Source of the DNA: Symbiodinium natans
Lineage: Eukaryota; Sar; Dinophyceae; Suessiales; Symbiodiniaceae
Length of the DNA: 17,500 nucleotides
NCBI GenBank assembly: GCA_905221605.1
Contig: CAJNDS010000700.1
Span: 1 to 17,500, forward strand
Reading direction: 5' to 3'
The notes below the pieces were generated by a model, which ran no database searches, was not told the origin of the DNA, and was given only the letters and a program-made list of their open reading frames with translations. The translations under genes and the position numbers were made by a program. This document shows, in pieces, positions 12,531 through 17,500 of the stretch (position 1 is the stretch's first letter; each line of letters starts with the position of its first letter).

Positions 12531-12694
12531 TTAGAGTTGGGCTTTGGGAACCCCAAACTTCCCCTTAGCAATACAATACAGGGCTCTTTTTTAAGTTTGG
12601 GCAGAGGTCGCAGCCGCGGGTAGTTGGAGGGTTCCGAGAAGGCTTGGGGTTCTGAGGATCTAGTTGTTTGCTTTAGAGTTTAGGGCTTAAGTCT
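12531..12694. other. unique spacer with inverted repeat
   Basis: CCCAAACTT (12552-12560) and AAGTTTGGG (12593-12601) are perfect inverted repeats 32 bases apart. No coding frame stands out. Confidence 0.4.
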
Positions 12695-12745
12695 AAGGGT
12701 TTAGGGTTTAGGGTTTAGGGTTTAGGGTTTAGGGTCCAGGGTTTA
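12695..12745. repeat. TTTAGGG array
   Basis: About six units. Confidence 0.9.
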
Positions 12746-13038
12746 CACACGCAAAGCCCTCATCATCAGCCAAGAAGCGGCAGCAGCTACCCTATACTTT
12801 TAGGGACCTAATAGTCAGCTAGGTGGTCCCTGGAAGCAGGGGGCAAATCTAGACCTCCAAGCCCGAAACTGCTAAACCCGAAGCCTTGGACCCTGTGCAA
12901 AAGGACACATATTCTCCAGCAATTAAGGGGCAAAAGGGTTAAACTTTATTGTTGCTACCGAATAAGGAAACTCAAAAGTTTAAAGTTCAACTATTGGCTA
13001 AGTAAGGACAAGAGCCTGAGCTTTGTGCAAGGGCTTAC
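12746..13038. other. unique spacer, possible exon start and inverted repeat
   Basis: AGCCCTCATCATCAG could be an acceptor for a short frame KKRQQLPYTFRDLIVS. AGGGACCTA near 12801 and TAGGTGGTCCCT near 12820 are imperfect inverted repeats. The rest is AT-richer sequence without a clear frame. Confidence 0.25.
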
Positions 13039-13080
13039 CCTAAACCCTAAACCCTAAACCCTAAACCCTAAACCCTAAAT
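13039..13080. repeat. CCCTAAA array
   Basis: Six perfect units. Confidence 0.95.
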
Positions 13081-13093
13081 TGGGTGCACATAG

Positions 13094-13175
13094 AGGGCAA
13101 ACGAAGTGTTGGATGTCGCTTGTCGAATGTCCCATGTGGTGCTTGCTGCCACGTGGAGGCTCATGGGACTCATGG
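13094..13175 (+). CDS. candidate internal exon, unknown product
   Basis: GTGCACATAG is the first AG after the array. Twenty-seven codons plus one base end at ATGG|GTACAT. Reads RANEVLDVACRMSHVVLAAT, then WRLMGLM. A well-formed amphipathic helix (EVLDVACRMSHVVLAATW). Incoming phase 0, outgoing 1. Its donor coincides with the TCATGGGTACRTA family start, as at 3660. Confidence 0.45.
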
Positions 13176-13194
13176 GTACATAGAAGTAGGGCTT
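13165..13194. repeat. partial TCATGGGTACRTA family copy
   Basis: ACTCATGGGTACATAGAAGT matches the start of 6811-6892. It is followed directly by a G array. Confidence 0.45.
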
Positions 13195-13290
13195 TCGGGT
13201 TTGGGGTTTAGGGTTTTCGGGTTGAGGGTTTAGGGTTTAGGGGTTTCGGGTTTAGGGCTTTCGGGTTTAGGGTTTCAGGGTTTGGGGGAC
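13195..13290. repeat. degenerate TTTAGGG array
   Basis: TTTCGGG and TTTGGGG units predominate. Confidence 0.85.
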
Positions 13291-13296
13291 CACGGA

Positions 13297-13370
13297 GCTT
13301 GAACTCTATGGGCTTTCTGCCGCGACATCTTGATGGCTTAGAAAGTACTTCGTACTTTCTTTGCACTGGG
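13297..13370 (+). CDS. possible exon containing a perfect hairpin
   Basis: A frame reading LNSMGFLPRHLDGLESTS, then YFLCTG, is open from ACGGAG to ACTGG|GTTTAGG. Within it, 13340-13360 (AGAAAGTAC-TTC-GTACTTTCT) is a perfect nine-base hairpin, which argues for a structural or repeat origin rather than coding. Confidence 0.2.
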
Positions 13371-13440
13371 TTTAGGTTGAGGGTTTAGGGTTTGCTGTAG
13401 GGTTTAGGGTTTAGAGTTTGGGGTTTACGGTTTACGGTAT
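13371..13440. repeat. degenerate TTTAGGG array
   Basis: TTTAGGG with TTGAGGG, TTTACGG and TTTGGGG variants. Confidence 0.85.
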
Positions 13441-13654
13441 CGGGAACTAGAATCCACAAGTTGACCCCCGAAATCCAAACCCGCAAATCTCCACCCCCCC
13501 GCCCCCCCCCGCGTACTCCCACGAATCCTAAGACTCTAGACCTAAAAATCCGGTAATCCAAGCCCTAAACCTTGCAACTGTATAAGATTGAACCCTCTTC
13601 TGCTTCTGTAAAAGCCCGATTGTTTTAAGTGAGCCTAAATCCTAAACCTTGCAG
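13441..13654. other. spacer with poly-C and CCCTAAA relics
   Basis: A C tract at about 13494-13511, then decayed CCCTAAA units (about 13560-13575) and CCTAAATCCTAAACC just before the next acceptor. No gene seen. Confidence 0.5.
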
Positions 13655-13727
13655 CCGTGTGGCATCGCCATTGCTGGGAATTATCGCCTCGCCAGAGTAG
13701 AGGGCTGTTTGCTGGAAGCTTTAGGGC
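13655..13727 (+). CDS. candidate internal exon, unknown product
   Basis: CCTAAATCCTAAACCTTGCAG supplies branch-site-like CTAAA and a good acceptor. Twenty-four codons plus one base run to GGGC|GTTTAGGG. Reads PCGIAIAGNYRLARVEGCLL, then EALG. The GxAxAGNYRLARVEGCLLEAL pattern is strongly protein-like, and the other forward frames are interrupted. Incoming phase 0, outgoing 1. A GC donor after GAA is an alternative end. Family unknown. Confidence 0.5.
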
Positions 13728-13760
13728 GTTTAGGGTTTAGGGTTTAGGGTTCAGGGCTGA
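13728..13760. repeat. TTTAGGG array
   Basis: Four units, the last TTCAGGG. Confidence 0.9.
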
Positions 13761-13799
13761 GCGTTTAATTAGGGTTGACACGCGAGCTTGAGAACCAAC

Positions 13800-14105
13800 A
13801 TGTGCAATGCCAAGGGCCTCTTTTTGCCAAAACTTCGTTTCGGGAATGAGGCCACGGGACTGGTCTACCTGAAAACAAGTCGCGTTGAGTGCCAGAAAAT
13901 GGTTGAGCCCCCTGCGTGGCCTTGCTTAAAACAACTGAGCAAAAGCCCAAAGTGCCAGCATGTGCCAAAACACATAGGGGACGGCAACCGTCAAGCCGTG
14001 CGTATCATTACGGCACTCATGGCGCCAGGAGAGGAAAAAAAAACCTCCCATGCCCTAAAACCATCTCAAGGTTTCGAAAGAAGGGCCTGGGATGTAGGGG
14101 GATGT
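13800..14105 (+). CDS. candidate coding region, unknown product
   Basis: The longest open frame not explained by tandem repeats on the + strand. It is open from about 13788 to a stop at 14187-14189. The first ATG is at 13800. Reads MCNAKGLFLPKLRFGNEATG, then LVYLKTSRVECQKMVE, later KHIGDGNRQAVRIITALMAP. Mixed Lys/Arg/Leu composition looks coding until about 14100, after which it enters G-rich telomeric-like sequence. AACCAACATG could be a start, or the AG at 13792 an acceptor. A minus-strand frame of 67 codons overlaps and is less protein-like. No homologue recognised. Confidence 0.4.
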
Positions 14106-14180
14106 AGGAAGGGTTTCGGGTGTGGGGTTTGGGGTTCAGGGTCAGGCCCCAACAGTGGTTCCGGGGAGGGGGGGGGGGTT
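14106..14180. repeat. degenerate G-strand array with poly-G
   Basis: TTTCGGG, TGTGGGG, TTTGGGG and TTCAGGG units, then GGGGAGGGGGGGGGG. Confidence 0.8.
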
Positions 14181-14248
14181 TATGTGTAAGGGGTTCCTTG
14201 AATAGACCCTTAAACCCTCAACCCTAACAACCTTCAATCATCCGACAG

Positions 14249-14276
14249 CGCCGCGGGCCAACTTGAAGATCAGCAT
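14249..14276 (+). CDS. possible micro-exon, first of a phase-compatible run
   Basis: CCTTCAATCATCCGACAG, the first AG after a short CCCTAA relic, opens AAGQLEDQH, which ends at CAT|GTGGTTTAG. Incoming phase 2, outgoing 0, matching the exon at 14824. Very short, so weak alone. Confidence 0.25.
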
Positions 14277-14823
14277 GTGGTTTAGAGTGGAGGGCTTCAG
14301 GTTGGCAGGGAAATAACCAGTTGTAACTATACTTGCCCTACTAGACACCTCTGCAGATACCCCCAAGTCGAACTTCAAACCCTCACCCCGAAAACCGAAA
14401 CCATACATCTTCACCCTGCTCTGCTAAGGAAACATGACACGCGCACCGAACCTCTTGCTTCCTTTAGAAAATCAGGGAAGCCCAAAACTCAGGGTTTTAC
14501 GGTTTAGCGTTTAGAGTCTAGGGTAGTTGAAGTAAGTAGGCCCCTGAACCCCAGAACCTATATGGGCACACCCCCAAAACTGGGGGGGTGACCCCTTACG
14601 TGCACCCCCCAAATACTATAGTCCTGATGACAGGAACCCCCACCAGGGTACCCCTACCTGCGGAAACCCCCATATATAGATGCCATCTGATCCCTTAAAT
14701 ATGGGCCCTTAGAAAGGGGATCATGTTTAGATACCCCTGAAATGCCCCAAAGCAACCCTTCTGGCCCTTTTGAACCACATAAGGGACCCTGAGACTACCC
14801 TTAGAAAGTAAATCGAACGCCAG
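14277..14823. other. long unique spacer rich in short inverted repeats
   Basis: No frame stands out. Contains ACCCCCAAAACTGGGGGGGT near 14571, and TGATCCCTT near 14689 pairing with AAGGGGATCA near 14715. CCCCCCAAATACTATAG resembles CCCCCAAATAGTAGGATGAT near 17199, a possible further element family. If the + strand gene model holds, this is an intron. Confidence 0.35.
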
Positions 14824-14997
14824 CTGGGCGCCAGGCGTTGGAATGCTGAGGGCAAGAGGAGTGTGAGCTTGACACCGGGAGTGCTTGAGCCAATTGGGAC
14901 GACCGAGACGGATTTAGGGTCTAGGGCTTACGGGTTTTGGGGCGTTAAGGTTGCAAGGGCGACTCCCAGCCCTAATGTATGGTTGGAGGGAAATACG
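14824..14997 (+). CDS. candidate internal exon, unknown product
   Basis: CGAACGCCAG opens 58 codons to ACG|GTTTAGGG, where the frame would otherwise stop. Reads LGARRWNAEGKRSVSLTPGV, then LEPIGTTETDLGSRAYG, then WLEGNTV at the end. Upstream the frame is closed by a TAA at 14810-14812, so the acceptor must lie at 14821-14823. Phase 0 in and out. Part of the frame crosses TTTAGGGTCTAGGG, so the exon could end earlier. Protein-like, family unknown. Confidence 0.45.
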
Positions 14998-15040
14998 GTT
15001 TAGGGTTTAGGGTTTAGGGCGTTCAGGGATTTAGGGTCTC
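14998..15040. repeat. TTTAGGG array
   Basis: Three perfect units, then decayed ones. Confidence 0.9.
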
Positions 15041-15042
15041 AA

Positions 15043-15165
15043 GGCGAACCAAAAATCCGTTACGTTGCGGTTTCGTGGCATGGAATGAGGGAACAGGGAA
15101 CACTGAAAGGCTTCTATAGGGCAAAAGCAGCTATCGCCCAAATTCCTCGCTATAAGAACATTTAA
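15043..15165 (+). CDS. candidate terminal exon, unknown product
   Basis: After GTCTCAAG the frame reads GEPKIRYVAVSWHGMREQGT, then LKGFYRAKAAIAQIPRYKNI, then TAA. Very protein-like, with a basic, aromatic-containing C-terminus. Its phase does not join the exon at 14824 directly (the AG at 15043 leaves GC before GAA), and its stop conflicts with the run of exons continuing to 17365. It may be an alternative last exon, the end of another gene, or chance. Confidence 0.4.
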   Translation, partial: GEPKIRYVAVSWHGMREQGTLKGFYRAKAAIAQIPRYKNI

Positions 15166-15182
15166 AGGATTCCACAAATCCC

Positions 15183-15214
15183 GACGAAACCCTAAACCCG
15201 AAACCCTAAACCCT
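15183..15214. repeat. CCCTAAA array
   Basis: Four units, one CCCGAAA. Confidence 0.9.
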
Positions 15215-15228
15215 ACATGTGCGCTGAG

Positions 15229-15259
15229 ACCTCAAACCACAGAGCCTGGTCCAAAAATG
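15229..15259 (+). CDS. possible micro-exon in the phase-compatible run
   Basis: CATGTGCGCTGAG is the first AG after the array. It opens TSNHRAWSKN, then a split codon at AATG|GTGGCT. Incoming phase 0 fits 14824-14997 and outgoing 1 fits 15484. Upstream the same frame includes MCAE, so this could also be a start. Confidence 0.25.
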
Positions 15260-15296
15260 GTGGCTGACGGCTGAGATCGGCCCAAAACCTGTCGAC

Positions 15297-15450
15297 CCTA
15301 AACCCTAGACCCTGAATATGCCCCAAACCCTAAACCCTAAACCCTAAACCCCTACACCCCAAACCCTAAATCCTAAAACCAGCGCGAGACCCTGAATATG
15401 CTCAAAACCCTGGGGCCCCAAGCACTAAACACTAAACTATAAACCCCTGA
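15297..15450. repeat. CCCTAAA arrays, degenerate
   Basis: GACCCTGAATATGC occurs twice (about 15308 and 15388), so a larger unit of about 80 bp may be duplicated. Remaining units are CCCTAAA, CACTAAA and CCCAAA. Confidence 0.8.
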
Positions 15451-15483
15451 AGACCTAAACCTTCCAAGTCCTACTTTCATGAG

Positions 15484-15546
15484 CCAGTGGCTGGACTAAT
15501 CTTGTGGAACTCCTTGTAAGCCCGCAAACTTTGCCAGCAACTTTCT
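15484..15546 (+). CDS. candidate internal exon, unknown product
   Basis: TACTTTCATGAG as acceptor, and TTTCT|GTAAGTAGG, a perfect GTAAGT donor with no telomeric sequence. Twenty codons between split bases read SGWTNLVELLVSPQTLPATF. Incoming phase 1, outgoing 1. An in-frame stop lies just past the donor, consistent with an exon end. Confidence 0.45.
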
Positions 15547-15776
15547 GTAAGTAGGCTGCCCCGGCCTTTAACGACTCACAACCTTATCCCCTCTACACCC
15601 TAACCTCCGGATAGCTCCACATACTAAACCCCGAAACGCCCTAAACCCTAAACACTACACCCTCAACAAAAGGGAATATTAGAAGGGTTGGGGGTTTAGG
15701 GTTTAGGGTTTAGGGTTTAGGGTTTAGGGTTTAGGGTTTAGGGGCCCCAGACTCTGCCCCCCAGTTAAGGAGTCAG
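15547..15776. other. candidate intron, with C and G arrays inside
   Basis: Starts GTAAGTAGG, contains CCCTAAACCCTAAACAC near 15640 and a seven-unit TTTAGGG array at 15690-15744, and ends CAGTTAAGGAGTCAG. Here the arrays sit in the interior in C-then-G order, opposite to the usual intron layout proposed elsewhere. Confidence 0.35.
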
Positions 15777-15841
15777 CCTACCCAGCCGCTGCCAGAGCAG
15801 GCGCAGAAAGGCAAGCCCTGACTTGCTTTTGTGGCATTCCG
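15777..15841 (+). CDS. candidate internal exon, unknown product
   Basis: GTTAAGGAGTCAG precedes two split bases and 21 codons: YPAAARAGAERQALTCFCGI, then P, ending at CCG|GTTTAGGG. Incoming phase 1 fits the exon at 15484, outgoing 0 fits 16841. An AARAGAERQAL helix followed by a CFC pair. Not recognised. Confidence 0.45.
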
Positions 15842-15906
15842 GTTTAGGGTTTAGGGTTTAGGGTTTAGGGTTTAGGGTTTAGGGTTTAGGGTTTAGGGTT
15901 TAGGGT
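15842..15906. repeat. TTTAGGG array
   Basis: Nine perfect units beginning exactly at the proposed exon end. Confidence 0.97.
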
Positions 15907-15923
15907 CAAGATGCCCTGAACTC

Positions 15924-16023
15924 TGAACCCTAAACCCTAAGGTTTGGGGTTTAGGGTTTTCGGGTTTGGGGTTTAGGGTTTGTGGTTTGCAGTTTAGGGT
16001 TTAGGGCTTTAGGGTTTCAGGGT
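15924..16023. repeat. tail-to-tail CCCTAAA / TTTAGGG junction
   Basis: ACCCTAAACCCTAAGGTTTG joins two C-strand units directly to a degenerate G array with TTTTCGGG, TTTGTGG and TTGCAG variants. It is the opposite orientation to the junction at 301-307. Confidence 0.85.
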
Positions 16024-16064
16024 AAGGCCCCCAAACCTTAAACACTAAACCTTTAGGGGGTTCA

Positions 16065-16110
16065 GGGCAGTGTTTTAGGGTTTAGGCTTAAAGTTTAGAG
16101 TTTAGGAGTT
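16065..16110. repeat. degenerate TTTAGGG array
   Basis: TTTTAGGG, TTTAGGC, TTTAGAG and TTTAGGAG units. Confidence 0.75.
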
Positions 16111-16497
16111 TGGTTTGGGTTCGGCCCTAAGAACATATATCATGTATGTTGAGCTTGACCATCTTCTGTTTTTGACTTTGACGATTCCTCTTAGAGTTGT
16201 TTCAACGTCCCTGATTATAGGTCCGCTTCTGGTTCCCGCAACTATAGGATTCTGAAAACCTTTTGGTGCAAGCTTGACAACCAAACCCAAGGGTGCGAGC
16301 GAGAGGGAGAGAGAGAGATTGAGCAGCCTATGAAGATTTCGAGACACTCCACGAAAGTCCGACCCCAAACCCCTCAAACCTGTAAGCCAGAAACTCATGA
16401 CCCTTGCACCCTTAGCCCGGCTTAAGTAAACCCCTAAGCTGAAGCCCACAAACCCTGAACGCCGCATCCCTGAACCACGAAAACCGTACACCCCCAA
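16102..16497 (-). CDS. minus-strand open frame, unknown product
   Basis: A 131-codon frame. Its C-terminal half is protein-like: APKGFQNPIVAGTRSGPIIR, then DVETTLRGIVKVKNRRWSSS, then TYMIYVLRAE. The N-terminal half is less so and includes NLSLSLSLA from a GA-rich microsatellite. Base composition here is more balanced than the GC-rich islands, as if of different origin. A real exon might cover about 16120-16290. It lies within a candidate + strand intron. Confidence 0.35.
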   Translation of the reverse strand: MGVYGFRGSGMRRSGFVGFSLGVYLSRAKGARVMSFWLTGLRGLGSDFRGVSRNLHRLLNLSLSLSLAPLGLVVKLAPKGFQNPIVAGTRSGPIIRDVETTLRGIVKVKNRRWSSSTYMIYVLRAEPKPNS

Positions 16498-16723
16498 ACC
16501 ACTTAAGCCCTCAGCCTCAAACCTTGAACCGCCACGCCCAACCCCTCAATGAAGTCTTGACCCATACTTAGGATTTCGGGTTTGCACCCCCAATCCTCAA
16601 GAAAGCTCATAAGGGGGTGGGAGGGGGGAAGGGGGTCTTATAGCTTATGTGCCCCACTTGGGGCCCTAGCAAGGCCAGGACCTTACTACTGAGCCTTCAT
16701 CACGGAAGATTTGCCCCACCCTC
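16498..16723. other. decayed C units and unique spacer
   Basis: AAGCTCATAAG (about 16603) and CTTATAGCTT (about 16637) are imperfect inverted repeats around a GGGGGTGGGAGGGGGGAAGG tract. No exon seen. Confidence 0.4.
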
Positions 16724-16796
16724 CAAACCCTAAACCCTGCACCCTGCACCCCAAACCCCAATCCCTAAACCCCAAACCCTGAACCCTAAACCCTTA
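16724..16796. repeat. CCCTAAA array, degenerate
   Basis: CCCTAAA, CCCTGCA, CCCCAAA and CCCTGAA units. Confidence 0.85.
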
Positions 16797-16840
16797 CTAC
16801 GATGTGCCTGAAAGTCTGGCTTGCTGACGCTTCTTCGCAG

Positions 16841-16867
16841 GCGGGGCGTCTAGTTGGGCCTGGCTGG
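16841..16867 (+). CDS. possible micro-exon in the phase-compatible run
   Basis: TTGCTGACGCTTCTTCGCAG is a textbook branch site, pyrimidine tract and acceptor. The 27-nt frame AGRLVGPGW ends at TGG|GTTTAGGG. Phase 0 on both sides, joining 15777-15841 and 17101-17174. The acceptor is strong. The exon itself is short. Confidence 0.4.
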
Positions 16868-16960
16868 GTTTAGGGTTTCAAGTTCAGGTGTGGATGCTGT
16901 CCCTTATACTAACAGTCCTTCATGGGGTTTAGGGTTTAGGGTTTAGGCTTTAGGGTTTAG
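16868..16960. repeat. TTTAGGG tract flanked by a short direct repeat
   Basis: A first GTTTAGGGTTTCAAG, then unique sequence, then five TTTAGGG/TTTAGGC units at 16928-16960. GTCCTTCATGGGG (16915-16927) and GTCCTTATGGGG (16961-16972) flank the array as direct repeats. Confidence 0.75.
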
Positions 16961-17032
16961 GTCCTTATGGGGATCATCGTACTCCCCTATTCTAAATCCC
17001 TACTCAGGACTGTTCTTAAAGGGGGGCAACAG

Positions 17033-17060
17033 GTTTAGGGTTTAGGGTCTAGGGTTTCGG
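17033..17060. repeat. short TTTAGGG array
   Basis: Two TTTAGGG units followed by TCTAGGG and TTTCGGG. Confidence 0.8.
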
Positions 17061-17100
17061 GCTCAGTGAAGATGTGTTAAAGCAGTTAAAACGCTTACAG

Positions 17101-17174
17101 GTCCGATGGGGTCGACTCGGGGCAGGGAATCTCCGGAGGCTTACGATGTGCGATACTATAGGGGACCCACAAGG
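17101..17174 (+). CDS. candidate internal exon, unknown product
   Basis: GCAGTTAAAACGCTTACAG gives a branch-like TTAAAAC and an acceptor. Twenty-four codons plus two bases end at CAAGG|GTTTAGGG. Reads VRWGRLGAGNLRRLTMCDTI, then GDPQ. Incoming phase 0, outgoing 2. The two leftover bases join the single base opening the next exon to make GGA (Gly). Protein-like and basic. Not recognised. Confidence 0.5.
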
Positions 17175-17256
17175 GTTTAGGGTTTAGGGTTTAGGACCCC
17201 CAAATAGTAGGATGATATGTAACCCCCCATATACAGAGTCAGAATGAACATATCAG
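17175..17256. other. candidate 82-nt intron starting in telomeric repeats
   Basis: Begins GTTTAGGGTTTAGGGTTTAG, contains ACCCCCAAATAGTAGGATGA, and ends GAACATATCAG. A clean small example of a TTTAGGG-initiated intron candidate. Confidence 0.4.
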
Positions 17257-17302
17257 ACTGGAGGTCATGGTTTCGGCGTCTGGGCCACCTTTGACTTTCG
17301 GC
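17257..17302 (+). CDS. candidate internal exon, unknown product
   Basis: After ACATATCAG one base and then LEVMVSASGPPLTFG, ending at GGC|GTTTAAAGG. Without splicing it would stop at TAA. Incoming phase 2 fits the previous exon, outgoing 0 fits the next. Confidence 0.4.
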
Positions 17303-17340
17303 GTTTAAAGGTTCAGGGTGTCTAGTGATCGATCAACTAG

Positions 17341-17365
17341 AATGACCGATCCTGTAACCCCACAA
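17341..17365 (+). CDS. possible micro-exon in the phase-compatible run
   Basis: GATCGATCAACTAG as acceptor with branch-like sequence, then NDRSCNPT, ending at ACAA|GTGAGTAG, a consensus donor. Incoming phase 0, outgoing 1. The proposed gene continues beyond the window. Confidence 0.3.
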
Positions 17366-17371
17366 GTGAGT

Positions 17372-17465
17372 AGTTTAGGGTTTAGGGTTTAGGGTTTAGG
17401 GTTTAGGGTTTAGGGTTTAGGGTTTAGGGTTTAGGACTTAGGGTTTAGGGTTTAGGGTTTAGGGA
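17372..17465. repeat. TTTAGGG array
   Basis: About 13 units, one CTTAGGG variant. Follows the GTGAGTAG donor by a few bases. Confidence 0.97.
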
Positions 17466-17500
17466 TTGCGAACCCACTTGGGGATGATTTGGGGCTTCCA

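Noticed and set aside
1-17500. tRNA, rRNA or small RNA genes
   Set aside because: No cloverleaf with conserved TTCGANNC-type loop and no recognisable rRNA stretch was found by eye. A covariance search would be decisive.

Overview
The window looks like nuclear DNA of a eukaryotic microalga or related protist. It is saturated with the plant/algal-type telomeric heptamer TTTAGGG and its complement CCCTAAA, in several dozen short interstitial arrays of both polarities that run from end to end and do not sit at a chromosome tip. No bacterial operons, ribosome binding sites, rRNA or tRNA genes were seen. TTTAGGG telomeres are established for green algae, land plants and dinoflagellates. The dispersed arrays, small exon-like islands and low gene density make a dinoflagellate (for example a Symbiodiniaceae alga) my leading guess, but nothing here is diagnostic.

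Layout. From 1 to about 5,500, C-strand arrays (CCCTAAA) and G-strand arrays (TTTAGGG) nearly alternate. The non-repetitive island between a C array and the next G array is usually 70 to 135 bp. The interval from a G array to the next C array is far more variable and contains short inverted-repeat elements. From 5,500 to 9,500 there are long G arrays, homopolymer C/G tracts, MITE-like elements and the best isolated exon candidates on both strands. From 9,500 to 11,475 there are variant arrays, a CCCACA microsatellite next to a TATATG microsatellite, and a 30-bp repeat. From 11,481 to 12,447 there is a 21-bp satellite with an inverted block. From 12,480 to 17,500 there are islands again, including a run of small + strand exon candidates.

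Genes. No gene product could be recognised, and no long intact open frame exists outside the repeats. Many C-to-G islands hold a frame that opens at or near the first AG after the CCCTAAA array and stays open to the GT inside the first GTTTAGGG. This is what exons would look like if the arrays lie within introns. The working hypothesis is one or more heavily interrupted genes, mostly on the + strand, whose introns start in TTTAGGG arrays and often end just after CCCTAAA arrays. Nine candidate exons from 14,249 to 17,365 join in compatible phase at all eight junctions. Each exon call alone is weak: a 60 to 100 nt island is open in at least one frame fairly often by chance, every TTTAGGG unit contributes a GT, and boundaries were chosen by eye. 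Exon confidences are therefore low to moderate.

Mobile-looking DNA. Four families of short non-coding elements occur in more than one copy or have clear terminal inverted repeats. One copy has a matching empty site in this window, and another carries a telomeric tract inside the element. The large open frames over the 21-bp satellite, the CACACC tract, the TATATG tract and the poly-C tracts are repeat artefacts and are not annotated as genes.
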